Shown one piece after another: positions 1 to 8,175 of a DNA stretch of 64,000 nt (positions are counted from its first letter, which is position 1; each line of letters begins with the position of its first letter). The DNA is taken from NCBI GenBank assembly GCA_900316795.1, contig ONEF01000006.1, positions 1 to 64,000 on the forward strand. Direction: 5' to 3'. Both the position numbers and the translations under genes were made by a program. This stretch comes from an uncultured Bacteroidales bacterium (GTDB lineage: Bacteria > Bacteroidota > Bacteroidia > Bacteroidales > UBA932). The notes under the pieces are model-generated. The model worked only from the letters and a program-made list of their open reading frames with translations, was not told the DNA's origin and searched no databases.

Positions 1-103
1 CAGCAACGGGGATCCACCTCTTCCCATCCCGAACAGAGAAGTTAAGCCCGTTCACGCCTATGATACTGCTATACCAAGTGGGAAAGTGGGTAGCCGCCAA
101 CTT
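1..103 (+). rRNA. rrf: 5S ribosomal RNA, 3' part
   Basis: The first ~103 bases match the body and 3' end of a bacterial 5S rRNA: the conserved loop around GAACAGAGAAGTTAAGCCC, then GTGGGAAAGTGGGTAGCCGCC. The 5' end lies outside the window. A strong terminator follows immediately, as expected for the last gene of an rRNA operon. The exact 3' end is estimated. Confidence 0.93.
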
Positions 104-104
104 C

Positions 105-140
105 AAAAAGCCTCAGGACCAAGGTCCTGGGGCTTTTTTT
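105..140 (+). terminator. rRNA operon terminator
   Basis: A GC-rich hairpin (AGCCTCAGGACC, loop AA, GGTCCTGGGGCT) is followed by a run of seven T. It sits directly after the 5S rRNA and should end the rRNA transcript. Confidence 0.9.
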
Positions 141-177
141 CGTTGGCGGCTTGTCTCCAACCGCGATGTTTTATCAG

Positions 178-185
178 TATATTTG
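178..185 (+). promoter_or_regulatory. Bacteroidetes -7 element TATATTTG
   Basis: TATATTTG matches TAnnTTTG and ends five bases before the preferred ATG at 190. If it is used, the transcript would begin at or beside the start codon, giving a nearly leaderless mRNA. No convincing -33 TTG is found at the usual distance, so this is tentative. Confidence 0.4.
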
Positions 186-189
186 TGTT

Positions 190-1089
190 ATGGAAAACAG
201 GGAAAGGGAAATATTCAGGGTTACTTTTGCTGGCAGCATTGGCAATGCGGCCTTGCTGGCCTTCAAGTTCGTTGCCGGAATCGTGGGGCATAGTTCCGCG
301 ATGATAGCCGATGCCGTGCACTCTCTTTCCGATTTTCTGACCGATATAGTGGTGCTGATATTCGTTGGCATAAGTTCAAAGCCTCAGGACGAGACACACG
401 ACTATGGGCACGGCAAGTTTGAGGTGGTGGCCTCGTTTCTTATCGGCCTGGCTCTTCTGGGCGCGGCTGCAGGAATCGTGATATCGGGAGCGGTGAAATT
501 TACCCGCTGGCTTTCAGGTGAGGAACTATCTTCTCCAGGCTATCTGGCACTGTGGGCTGCACTGGTTTCGATTTTGGTAAAGGAGATTCTCTACCGCTAT
601 ACTGCTCACGCTGGCAAAAAGCTCAATTCTCAGGCAATGGTGGCAAACGCCTGGCATCACCGCAGCGATGCCTTGTCTTCAATCGCCGTTGCCCTGGGCA
701 TCGGTGGAGCCATCATATTCGGCGGAAGGTGGACAGTTCTGGATCCAATAGCTTCTATAGTTGTAGGCATAATGCTGGCTGTCGTGTCGCTTAAGCTTCT
801 GAAAGCAAGCATCGGTGAACTTACAGACAAGTCTCTTTCTAAGGAAGAAGAGGATGAGATTGTGAAAATCATCAATTCCATTCCAGGCGTTTTTGAGCCG
901 CATCATCTGAAAACCAGGCGACTGGGCAACAGAATATCAATTGAGGCCCATATAAGAATGGATGGCAAGACTGTTCTGGAAGAGGCTCACGACAGGGCTA
1001 CAGACATTGAAAACCGCCTCAAGGAGAAGTTCGGGAAAGATGCCCACGTGACTTTGCACATGGAGCCTACGAAGGGCGAAAAGGCCTGA
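190..1089 (+). CDS. Cation diffusion facilitator (CDF) family transporter
   Basis: A 299-residue inner-membrane protein predicted to export divalent metal ions (Zn, Fe or Mn class) by proton antiport. It shows the CDF layout: about six membrane helices in residues 10-205 and a cytosolic C-terminal domain from about 210. The two metal-site motifs are visible, D41-x-x-H44-x-x-x-D48 (AVHSLSD) and H156-H-x-x-D160 (WHHRSD). The ATG at 190 is preferred to the upstream TTG at 151, because the protein then begins MENRERE just before the first helix. It stands alone after the rRNA operon. Metal specificity cannot be read from the sequence. Confidence 0.9.
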   Translation: MENREREIFRVTFAGSIGNAALLAFKFVAGIVGHSSAMIADAVHSLSDFLTDIVVLIFVGISSKPQDETHDYGHGKFEVVASFLIGLALLGAAAGIVISGAVKFTRWLSGEELSSPGYLALWAALVSILVKEILYRYTAHAGKKLNSQAMVANAWHHRSDALSSIAVALGIGGAIIFGGRWTVLDPIASIVVGIMLAVVSLKLLKASIGELTDKSLSKEEEDEIVKIINSIPGVFEPHHLKTRRLGNRISIEAHIRMDGKTVLEEAHDRATDIENRLKEKFGKDAHVTLHMEPTKGEKA

Positions 1090-1127
1090 AAAAGCGGTCC
1101 CACGGTGTTATCATAGGGAAATAATGC

Positions 1128-1135
1128 TATCTTTG
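1128..1135 (+). promoter_or_regulatory. -7 promoter element TATCTTTG
   Basis: TATCTTTG fits TAnnTTTG and lies 36 bases upstream of the ATG at 1172, between two same-strand genes. No clear -33 TTG was identified. Confidence 0.6.
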
Positions 1136-1171
1136 CACGACCAAACAATCAGATAATTAGACGAATCGAAT

Positions 1172-1768
1172 ATGAAAAAGTTGTTTTTGACAATCAGCGT
1201 GCTGTTATTTGCCTTTGTGGCAGCATCAGCCCAGGGGAATATGAACCAGCCAGGCTTCCATGACCTTTCAGTTTCTGCCGGTTATGGTTCCAGCATGCAG
1301 TTTATAGACAACTACACCAAAATTATAAGCGACTATCCAAGCTATGAGGCCAAGGACTTCAAGTTCTTTCCTACGGTAAGTGCCGAGTATGGTTACAGGG
1401 TTTCTGAAAGATTTGCTGTTGGTGCGGTGCTTTCATTCCAGGTTGCCGATTCTCACATTCTCAATGAGGGAAGAGACAATACAAAGGCTCGTGACACTTG
1501 GTATAGCCTTATGCCGCAGGCCCGTTTTTTCTGGTACACCAACAAGAACATGAATGTTTATTCCAAAGCTGCTGTAGGATTGACGGCAAGAAGAAACAAA
1601 TACACAAACAACAACGATATCATTGAGAAATTCCGCGACTTCAACATTGCCTGGCAGGTTTCTGCAATTGGCTTCGAATATGGCAATATTGTTTGTGGTT
1701 TTGCTGAAGCAGGTTTTGGAACCCAGGGATTCATTCAGGCCGGAGTCAGGATCAAGTTCGCTTTCTAA
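1172..1768 (+). CDS. Outer-membrane beta-barrel family protein
   Basis: A 198-residue protein beginning with a clear Sec signal peptide (MKKLFLTISVLLFAFVAASAQ), cleaved after about residue 21. The rest consists of alternating strands rich in aromatics and glycine (SAGYGSSMQF, FFPTVSAEYGYR, FAEAGFGTQG). It ends in a phenylalanine after IKFAF, typical of small Bacteroidetes outer-membrane barrels. It has its own promoter element and is followed by a bidirectional terminator, so it is probably monocistronic. Ligand and role are unknown. Confidence 0.75.
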   Translation: MKKLFLTISVLLFAFVAASAQGNMNQPGFHDLSVSAGYGSSMQFIDNYTKIISDYPSYEAKDFKFFPTVSAEYGYRVSERFAVGAVLSFQVADSHILNEGRDNTKARDTWYSLMPQARFFWYTNKNMNVYSKAAVGLTARRNKYTNNNDIIEKFRDFNIAWQVSAIGFEYGNIVCGFAEAGFGTQGFIQAGVRIKFAF

Positions 1769-1789
1769 TTCCAGAAAGTACGGTAAAAC

Positions 1790-1822
1790 AAAACAGCCCG
1801 CAGATTATGCGGGCTGTTTTTC
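1790..1822. terminator. Bidirectional terminator
   Basis: The hairpin AACAGCCCGCA / TGCGGGCTGTT has A-rich sequence before it and a T run after it. It lies between convergent genes (ends at 1768 and 1849) and can serve both. Confidence 0.85.
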
Positions 1823-1848
1823 TTTGCGGTGGCACTTGCCTTGGCCTC

Positions 1849-3102
1849 TTACTTCTTGAAGTCAGCCAGGGAGTGGATGGTGATTCCGCTTCTGAGCTTA
1901 GGCTCGAACCAGGTTGTCTTAGGCGGCATTATATTGCCTGTGTCAGCGATGGTTATGAGCTGTTTCATAGAAACCGGATAGAGGGCGAATGCTGCTGCCA
2001 TCTCTCCGCTGTCCACTCTTTTCTTGAGCTCTCCGAGTCCTCTGATTCCTCCAACGAAATCAATTCTCTTGGAAGTGCGGAGGTCTTTTATGTCAAGAAG
2101 GCGGTCTGCGATAAAGTCTGAGAACACGGAAACATCCAGAACCTTGATCGGGTCGTTGTCGTCATAAGTTCCAGCCTTTGCGGTGAGTGAATACCATTCT
2201 CCTCCGATATACATTGAGAAGTTGTGCAGGCCGCTAGGGTGATAGATTTCAGCGCCCTTTTTCTCAACGGTGAAGAAATCGCCGAGTTTCTTGATAAACT
2301 CTTCCCGGCTCATTCCGTTAAGGTCCTTGACCACGCGGTTGTAGTCTATGATTTTGAGCTGGCTCTCAGGGAATACAACTGCCATGAAGAAATTGTATTC
2401 TTCCTTTCCGGTGTGGTTAGGGTTCTGGGCCTTTTTCTCAGCTCCAACTCTTGCTGCAGCAGCCGTGCGGTGGTGCCCGTCAGCTACATAGAAGGCTGGG
2501 ATTGTAGAGAATATCTCGGTGATTCTGGCGATGGTTGCATCGTCATCAATGATCCACATCGTGTGTCCGAAACCGTCTTCTGCCACAAAGTCGTACTCAG
2601 GGGCTTTTTCCTTGACAATCTTTTCAACGATGGAGTTGATTTCGGCGTTGTCAGGATATGCGAAGAATACAGGCTCAAGATTGGCGTTCTGGATTCTTAC
2701 GTGAATCATGCGGTCATCTTCCTTCTCCTTGCGGGTAAGCTCGTGCTTTTTGATGGCACCGTTCATGTAATCGTCTGTATTGGCGCAGACTACAAGGCCG
2801 TACTGGGTTCTTCCGTCCATTGTCTGGGCGTAAACATAGTACTGTTCCTTCTTGTCCTGTACCAGCCAGCCTTTCTCCTGCCATTTCTTGAAGTTCTCTA
2901 CTGCCTTGTCATAAGTCTTCTGCTCGTGCTCATCGGCGATAGGGTCAAAATCAATCTCAGGTTTGATGATGTGAAGCAGGGATTTCTCTCCGGCCTCAGC
3001 CTTGGCTTCCTGGGAGTTGAGAACGTCGTAAGGACGTGAAGCCACTTCCTTGACGATTTCTTTTGGCGGACGTATAGCCGCAAACGGTTTAACTTTTACC
3101 AT
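1849..3102 (-). CDS. DUF1015 family protein
   Basis: A 417-residue cytoplasmic protein of the DUF1015 family. It starts MVKVKPFAAIRPPKE, the usual opening of this family, and contains the signature VADGHHRTAAA near residue 215. It is the last gene of a serC-serA-DUF1015 operon, and only three bases separate serA from its start. That arrangement recurs in Bacteroidetes and suggests a link to serine metabolism (a HAD/SerB-like role has been proposed for the family), but no catalytic activity is established. It is full length. Confidence 0.88.
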   Translation of the reverse strand: MVKVKPFAAIRPPKEIVKEVASRPYDVLNSQEAKAEAGEKSLLHIIKPEIDFDPIADEHEQKTYDKAVENFKKWQEKGWLVQDKKEQYYVYAQTMDGRTQYGLVVCANTDDYMNGAIKKHELTRKEKEDDRMIHVRIQNANLEPVFFAYPDNAEINSIVEKIVKEKAPEYDFVAEDGFGHTMWIIDDDATIARITEIFSTIPAFYVADGHHRTAAAARVGAEKKAQNPNHTGKEEYNFFMAVVFPESQLKIIDYNRVVKDLNGMSREEFIKKLGDFFTVEKKGAEIYHPSGLHNFSMYIGGEWYSLTAKAGTYDDNDPIKVLDVSVFSDFIADRLLDIKDLRTSKRIDFVGGIRGLGELKKRVDSGEMAAAFALYPVSMKQLITIADTGNIMPPKTTWFEPKLRSGITIHSLADFKK

Positions 3103-3105
3103 GAC

Positions 3106-4029
3106 TTAGAACTTGTTTACCTGGAAACGGGTGCAACCGTCCTTGAAGAATCCCACAATCTGGTTTGCAGCTGCAAGACCTGCGTTGAGGTTGGCCTCTG
3201 CGGTCTCCGCACCCTGCTTCTTAGGGGTGGCGAAAACTCTCTTTCCGAACTTCTCCTTCAGAACATCGATGTTTGAAGGAGCTATGTCGGTAATGTACTT
3301 GAGGTCTTCTCTTTCTTCAAGAATCTTCTCGAGTTCAGGCTCGTTGATAACTTCCTTGCGGGCAGTGTTTACAAGGCATCCTCCCTTAGGCATCTTGCTC
3401 AGAAGCGCATAGCCTATGGAACCCTTGGTCTGCTCGTTTGCAGGTATGTGCAGTGAAATGAAGTTGCTGTTGGAGTAGAGGTCGTCCAGATCTTTGGCGA
3501 CGATAACGCCATCGGATTCCATTTTCTCTGCAGGGACGAACGGGTCGAAAGCCATGATTTTCATGCCGAAGCTCTTTGCGTGCTCTGCAACCAGCCTTCC
3601 TACGTTTCCGTATGCCTGGATGCCAAGAGTCTTGCCCTTGAGTTCGCTTCCTGTTCCAGGAGTGAACTGGTTGCGGGAGATGTAGATCATCATTCCGATG
3701 GCAAGTTCAGCTACTGCATTGGAGTTCTGGCCAGGAGTGTTCATTGCAACGATCTTTCTTTCAGAGAGTGCTGCGAGGTCCAGGTTGTCGAATCCGGCAC
3801 CGGCCCTGACAACAATCTTGAGGTTCTTTGCAGCGTCAACGACAGCCTTGGTAACCTTGTCTGAACGGACGATGAGCGCGTCTGCGTCTGCAACTGCCTC
3901 AAGAAGCTTGTCCTCTGTCCCGTATTTTTCAAGAGCTGCAAAAGTGTGGCCTGCAGCCTCAACGATATTCTTGATGCCTTCTACAGCCTTGCTGGAGAAA
4001 GGTTTTTCTGTAGCGATAAGTACTTTCAT
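3106..4029 (-). CDS. serA: D-3-phosphoglycerate dehydrogenase, short form
   Basis: Oxidises 3-phosphoglycerate to 3-phosphohydroxypyruvate, the first step of serine synthesis. The 307-residue protein has the D-2-hydroxyacid dehydrogenase fold: VVRAGAGFDNLD for substrate binding, a Rossmann glycine motif in GIQAYGNVGR, then TDIAPS. It lacks the C-terminal ACT domain of longer SerA proteins, so allosteric serine feedback through that domain is absent. The start at 4029 (MKVLIATEKPF) is chosen over an in-frame ATG at 4080, which would lie inside serC. serC ends 14 bases upstream and the DUF1015 gene begins 3 bases downstream, so they form one operon. Confidence 0.93.
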   Translation of the reverse strand: MKVLIATEKPFSSKAVEGIKNIVEAAGHTFAALEKYGTEDKLLEAVADADALIVRSDKVTKAVVDAAKNLKIVVRAGAGFDNLDLAALSERKIVAMNTPGQNSNAVAELAIGMMIYISRNQFTPGTGSELKGKTLGIQAYGNVGRLVAEHAKSFGMKIMAFDPFVPAEKMESDGVIVAKDLDDLYSNSNFISLHIPANEQTKGSIGYALLSKMPKGGCLVNTARKEVINEPELEKILEEREDLKYITDIAPSNIDVLKEKFGKRVFATPKKQGAETAEANLNAGLAAANQIVGFFKDGCTRFQVNKF

Positions 4030-4043
4030 GATAGTCAAAGAAT

Positions 4044-5141
4044 TTATCTTACGTTCTGTCTTTCGAAGTCCTGCATGCACTTGATGAGGGCCTGTACGCT
4101 CTCGATAGGGCAGGCATTGTAGATGGAAGCTCTGAAGCCGCCTACTGAACGGTGACCCTTGACGCCCATCATTCCGTTTGCCTTTGCATAATCCAGGAAG
4201 CTTGCCTCGAGATCCTTGTACTCAGGGTTCATTACAAAGCATACGTTCATGATGGAACGGTCCTCAGGATTTGCAGTGCCTACGAACAGCTTGTTGCGCT
4301 CGATTTCTTCGTAAAGCATGGCAGCCTTCTGCTTGTTGATCTTGTTGATGGCCTCAACTCCGCCGATGCCTTTGAGCCACTTCAATGTCTGGGTCATGAC
4401 ATAGATGGCGAATACAGGAGGGGTGTTGAACATGCTCTCTTTCTCGATGTGGGTTCTGTAGTCGAGCATTGTAGGGATGTAGCTGGAAACCTTTCCCAGA
4501 ACATCATCGCGGATGATGGCGAAGATAACTCCTGCAGGACCTACGTTCTTCTGTGCGCCACCGTAGATAAGACCATACTTGGACACATCCACCGGACGGC
4601 TCATGATATCAGATGACATATCTGCAACCAGGGTAACAGGGCAGTCCATATCGTACTTGATTTCAGTTCCGTAGATGGTGTTGTTGGTTGTGATGTGGAA
4701 GTAGTCCAGGTCGGTTGGAATCTCATATCCCTTAGGGATGTAGCTGTAAGTCTTGTCTGCAGAAGAAGCAACTGCGAAGGCAGCACCTTCCTTGCCGCGG
4801 CTCTTTGCTATGCCCTGAGCTTCCTTGAGGGCCTTCTTTGCCCACACTCCGGTTTCAAGGTAACCTGCCTTGTTCTCAAAGAGGTTCATTGCCACATACA
4901 GGAACTGGAGGCTTGCACCGCCGCCCAGGAATACGATGTGGTAGTTGTCAGGAATCTGCAGGAGCTCTTTCCAAAGTGCTCTGCACTCGTTCATTACGCC
5001 TTCCCACTCCTTGCTTCTGTGGGAGATTGAGATCAAAGGAATTCCAGTACCTGCGAAGTCCTTGAGGGCGTCGATTGTAGAATTGATTGCCTCCTCAGGA
5101 AGAACGCAAGGGCCGGCAAAGAAATTATAAGCTTTTTTCAT
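4044..5141 (-). CDS. serC: Phosphoserine aminotransferase
   Basis: A PLP-dependent class V aminotransferase that converts 3-phosphohydroxypyruvate and glutamate to phosphoserine. It has 365 residues, normal for SerC. It starts [16 protein letters not shown], and the PLP lysine is in [12 protein letters not shown]. The C-terminal [16 protein letters not shown] is the phosphate-binding family signature. It is the first gene of the serC-serA-DUF1015 operon, with a TATATTTG promoter element upstream. Confidence 0.97.
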   Translation of the reverse strand: MKKAYNFFAGPCVLPEEAINSTIDALKDFAGTGIPLISISHRSKEWEGVMNECRALWKELLQIPDNYHIVFLGGGASLQFLYVAMNLFENKAGYLETGVWAKKALKEAQGIAKSRGKEGAAFAVASSADKTYSYIPKGYEIPTDLDYFHITTNNTIYGTEIKYDMDCPVTLVADMSSDIMSRPVDVSKYGLIYGGAQKNVGPAGVIFAIIRDDVLGKVSSYIPTMLDYRTHIEKESMFNTPPVFAIYVMTQTLKWLKGIGGVEAINKINKQKAAMLYEEIERNKLFVGTANPEDRSIMNVCFVMNPEYKDLEASFLDYAKANGMMGVKGHRSVGGFRASIYNACPIESVQALIKCMQDFERQNVR

Positions 5142-5170
5142 GATGAATTTTAATGTTAATGTGTTTGCTG

Positions 5171-5178
5171 CAAATATA
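5171..5178 (-). promoter_or_regulatory. Promoter -7 element for serC operon
   Basis: On the minus strand this reads TATATTTG (TAnnTTTG), 30 bases upstream of the serC ATG. It is the only such element in the gap to the flanking gene. Confidence 0.65.
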
Positions 5179-5238
5179 GGAATTGTTCCGGATTTTAAGC
5201 AGTTTTATCCGGTTTTTTGCATTTTTTCAACGAGATGG

Positions 5239-5754
5239 TCAAAACTTGCTAACAACCTCAAGTATTTTTTTCTTTGTTTCCTCAGTCTTCTGCTCGTCCA
5301 GCTTTGCAGTTACAACTCCGCAGTCTGCTACGCTCCAGTAGTTGCAGATGTCTTTGTATTCATCTCTGGCGGCATTGTAAACGCCTGGAGAATAGGACGA
5401 TGTCAAAAGTGCCATCTTGGTGGCCTTTGCCGGCTTGTTGACGCAATACATCCTCTGGATAGGAGCCTGGATCTGGGCGCAGAGGGTGAAGTAGTAGATA
5501 GGAGCTGCAAGAACGAGACCTTCAGCTTCGGCCATAAGAGGATAGAGTTCCTGCATATCATCTTTCTGGATGCAGGCGCCGTTGCCTTTTCCGTGGCAGT
5601 ATTCGCAGGCAAGGCAGCCGGCGATTTTCTTGCGGGAGACGTTGTAGATGGTTACCTGATGTCCGGCAGCTTCCGCTGCTGTCTTGAACTGTTCTGCCAT
5701 CCAGGCAGTGTTGCCGTTTGCTCTCGGCGATGCTTGAAGTATAAGTATATTCAT
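5239..5754 (-). CDS. Flavodoxin-like NAD(P)H/FMN reductase family protein
   Basis: A 171-residue soluble protein that starts MNILILQASPRANGNT, the FMN phosphate-binding loop of iron-sulfur flavoprotein/NADPH-dependent FMN reductases. It then has GCLACEYC and a further Cys in GACIQKDDM, and GLVLAAPIYYFTL, which is typical of the family. It probably carries FMN and moves electrons; the cysteines could bind an Fe-S cluster as in Isf proteins or be redox-active. Substrate is unknown. A related flavoprotein is encoded at 42222-42761. Confidence 0.85.
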   Translation of the reverse strand: MNILILQASPRANGNTAWMAEQFKTAAEAAGHQVTIYNVSRKKIAGCLACEYCHGKGNGACIQKDDMQELYPLMAEAEGLVLAAPIYYFTLCAQIQAPIQRMYCVNKPAKATKMALLTSSYSPGVYNAARDEYKDICNYWSVADCGVVTAKLDEQKTEETKKKILEVVSKF

Positions 5755-5796
5755 GGTTATGTTGATTTGTTGTGTATGTTCTTTTTGCTGATATTG

Positions 5797-6426
5797 TCAG
5801 AAGTCCTCAAGCCTCACGTCTTCTATCTTGAGCAGGACTTCTTTGAGGGAGGCAACCATACTCACCGGGACGTGGGCCGTAAGGGAACATTCTTCCTCGA
5901 ACTTCTTGTCAGAATCTTCTATATTTCTTTTCCTCAGCTCTTTGAGGACTCTGTCAGTCTGGGCATAGGAGAAGACAACCTTCATAGGTACAGTTGCGGT
6001 TTTTGTAACCGTAACAGATTTTTCCAAAGCGTCTTGGGTTGCCGCCTTGTATGCCTTGATAAGGCCGGGAACTCCCAGTTTGATCCCTCCGAAATATCTT
6101 ACGACCACCACAAGTATGTCGCTGAGATTCCGGGAGAGGATTTCTCCAAGGATAGGCCTTCCAGCCGTTCCGGATGGCTCTCCATCGTCATTGGCTCTCC
6201 AGGACTCTCCTTTGAGTCCTATGCGGTAGGCGTAGCAGTGGTGTGTTGCGTCATAATACTCCTTGCGGAGTTTCTTTACGGTATCCTCCGCAGATTCCGC
6301 GCTGGTACAAGGGAAGGCGAACGAAATGAAACGGCTGCCGTTATCTTTATAAAGCCCCTCAGAAGCGGAAGCTATGCTCAGATAATTGTCAGGAAGGCTG
6401 TTATGTCTATTTTTCCCGTCTGCCAT
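5797..6426 (-). CDS. YigZ/IMPACT family protein
   Basis: A 209-residue cytoplasmic protein of the UPF0029 (IMPACT/YigZ) family. The N-terminal domain contains HHCYAYRIG, then DDGEPSGTAGRPILGEI and VVVVRYFGGIKLGVPGLIKAY, the family's hallmark blocks. The C-terminal part (about 145-209) matches the small ferredoxin-like DUF1949-type domain. Family members bind nucleic acid or ribosomes; no enzymatic reaction is established. It is separated by 42 bases from the flavoprotein gene downstream and may be co-transcribed with it. Confidence 0.92.
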   Translation of the reverse strand: MADGKNRHNSLPDNYLSIASASEGLYKDNGSRFISFAFPCTSAESAEDTVKKLRKEYYDATHHCYAYRIGLKGESWRANDDGEPSGTAGRPILGEILSRNLSDILVVVVRYFGGIKLGVPGLIKAYKAATQDALEKSVTVTKTATVPMKVVFSYAQTDRVLKELRKRNIEDSDKKFEEECSLTAHVPVSMVASLKEVLLKIEDVRLEDF

Positions 6427-6500
6427 CAGTTGTTCTGTATTCTTTTATGATGCGGCAAAGTCTATGCTTCGCAAACCTTGTAAAGGTAGGCCCTTTTTGG

Positions 6501-6508
6501 TAAATTTG
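6501..6508 (+). promoter_or_regulatory. -7 promoter element TAAATTTG
   Basis: TAAATTTG fits TAnnTTTG and lies 27 bases before the ATG at 6536, in the divergent gap between the IMPACT gene and the acyl-CoA reductase gene. Confidence 0.65.
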
Positions 6509-6535
6509 CAATTGTAATGTCATAGAAGAGCGAAG

Positions 6536-7678
6536 ATGTTTAACAGAAAAGAGTTTGTACAAAGTTTTTCCCTGTTGGGATGCCGGTTGGGAATGCTTGC
6601 CCGACAGCTTGCAGACGAGTCTGCGGATTTGTCGGCAAGCTCTACGGAGAGCTCCTTTTTGACCGAATGTGGCAGATCTTCTGCACAAAACCCTTTCTTC
6701 ACTTCTTTCATGCAGTCAGTTGCCCTGAAGAGAATCTCTGAGGACTACTTGACGGAAGTTGCCCTGGAAAGGCTGCTGTCCTTTTCTGACAGTGAGGGAG
6801 ACCTTCTGAGAAAAGAGATGGCAGGCAAGACCGTTGGCATAATTATGGCCGGCAATATTCCAGCGGTAGGCTTTCACGGCCTGCTTTCAGCTCTTTCCAC
6901 AGGGGCCAGGGCCAGAGTCAAACTTTCATCAAAGGACAGGTTTCTGATACCTGCCATCGTGGATGTTCTGAAGGTTATTTCTCCTGGAATTGCTTCCAGA
7001 ATTTCATTTGAGCCTTTAGCTCCTCCTTATTTTGCGGAAGGAAAGATAGACTTTCTGCTTTTCAGCGGTTCTGACCAGACAAAGGCTCTTCTCAGCGATG
7101 AATTCCGCGGTATTCCGCTTCTTGCCAGGGGATCTCGTTTCAGCCTTGGAGTCTTGAGCGGAAGCGAAACTGAAAGCGACCTTGAAAGTCTTGCGGAGGA
7201 TATGTTCCTCTATTGCGGTATGGGATGCAGGAGCATTTCTTACCTGTTTCTGCCTGACGGCTATGATCCGGAACGGATAATCGGCAAGGCAGCAAAGATG
7301 AGGCATCGTTTAGAGGAGATAACGCCTTATATCAACTCATACCGTAGGCTTAAGGCTATCTCTATCCTTGAAGGGAGGCTCGGCAGTTGTGAGCTGGACG
7401 GAGGCTTTTTCCTTCTGGAAAAGTCAGGCAAGCCTTATCCTCCTTTGGGGGTTGTCAGATACTCGTTCTATTCTTCTGAGAGGGAGGTTGAATCTTTCTG
7501 CAAGGAATATCGCGATAAAATCCAGAAAAAATATACTAACTTTGGTTTTGCGCAGGCTCCTGCCACTGATGACTGGATGGACGGGATCAACACTCCCAGG
7601 GCAATTCTGGAGGGTTGCCTCGGCTCAAGTGGCATTGTGCGCCAAGACATTTCAATGACAACAAGAAACAGCTTTTGA
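6536..7678 (+). CDS. LuxC-type acyl-CoA reductase
   Basis: A 380-residue protein related to LuxC, an aldehyde-dehydrogenase-fold enzyme that reduces acyl-CoA or acyl groups to aldehydes with NADPH. Visible features are GIIMAGNIPAVGFHG (nucleotide-binding segment), KLSSKDRFLIP and the presumed catalytic-cysteine region FLYCGMGCRSISYLF. It is followed after two bases by a small gene at 7681, so the two are probably co-transcribed. No bioluminescence genes are present; in Bacteroidetes this family is thought to act in lipid metabolism, which is an inference here. Confidence 0.85.
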   Translation: MFNRKEFVQSFSLLGCRLGMLARQLADESADLSASSTESSFLTECGRSSAQNPFFTSFMQSVALKRISEDYLTEVALERLLSFSDSEGDLLRKEMAGKTVGIIMAGNIPAVGFHGLLSALSTGARARVKLSSKDRFLIPAIVDVLKVISPGIASRISFEPLAPPYFAEGKIDFLLFSGSDQTKALLSDEFRGIPLLARGSRFSLGVLSGSETESDLESLAEDMFLYCGMGCRSISYLFLPDGYDPERIIGKAAKMRHRLEEITPYINSYRRLKAISILEGRLGSCELDGGFFLLEKSGKPYPPLGVVRYSFYSSEREVESFCKEYRDKIQKKYTNFGFAQAPATDDWMDGINTPRAILEGCLGSSGIVRQDISMTTRNSF

Positions 7679-7680
7679 AG

Positions 7681-8166
7681 ATGGCTAAGATTTTCAGATA
7701 CAAGGTAACCTTTCCTGCCAACAAGGTTTTCTTCCGCGAATATGAACTCTGCGATGAGATGACACTTTTTGCTTTGAACAAGTTTCTGGTGAATGACCTG
7801 GATTTTGCTCCGGACCAGATGATAGCTTTCCGCGGTTACGGGAAAGACGGGAAACTGAAGGCTATGTGGGGTTTGTTTGATTTCGGCAGCGGTACAATTG
7901 ACGGAGTGAGCCTGGAAAAGGTTTTGGAAAACGGGGCGGAAGTTCTGCATTACGTGTTTGACGTCAGCAAGAACAAGTACCTGAATATGAGCTGCATTGC
8001 TGAAGTGGAAAGGATACATCACGTCTCTTATCCACGGTTGGTGGCGGAGAAAGGAAGGATTCCCGGACAGTTCGAAAGCAAGTTTGACACCCTGGACAAC
8101 CTCACTCCGGAAATCGGGGAGGAGATTGGGAACGATGACCTTGGAGACGAAGGCGATTCTGAATAA
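7681..8166 (+). CDS. pRiA4b ORF-3-like (IS1096 passenger TnpR-like) family protein
   Basis: A 161-residue protein, MAKIFRYKVTFP onwards, with FREYELCDEMTLFALNKFL and the highly acidic tail EEIGNDDLGDEGDSE. This resembles the plasmid pRiA4b ORF-3-like family, which in Bacteroidetes is a chromosomal, apparently non-mobile protein of unknown function. The ATG at 7681 is chosen because the upstream extension overlaps the reductase gene. No transposase or repeat accompanies it, so the IS-derived family name should not be taken as evidence of mobility. Confidence 0.65.
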   Translation: MAKIFRYKVTFPANKVFFREYELCDEMTLFALNKFLVNDLDFAPDQMIAFRGYGKDGKLKAMWGLFDFGSGTIDGVSLEKVLENGAEVLHYVFDVSKNKYLNMSCIAEVERIHHVSYPRLVAEKGRIPGQFESKFDTLDNLTPEIGEEIGNDDLGDEGDSE

Positions 8167-8175
8167 TTTTCAGTA

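Noticed and set aside
2224..3039. 271-codon plus-strand frame
   Set aside because: Antisense to the DUF1015 gene; a composition of many Val, Leu, Cys and Phe without motifs is typical of a shadow frame.
5140..6450. 436-codon open frame on the plus strand
   Set aside because: It runs antisense across the flavoprotein and IMPACT genes, which both have clear family motifs. It has no recognisable domain and is an antisense shadow.
7681..8166. IS-related gene suggesting a mobile element
   Set aside because: The family name refers to an IS1096 passenger gene, but there is no transposase, inverted repeat or target duplication here, so no insertion sequence is called.
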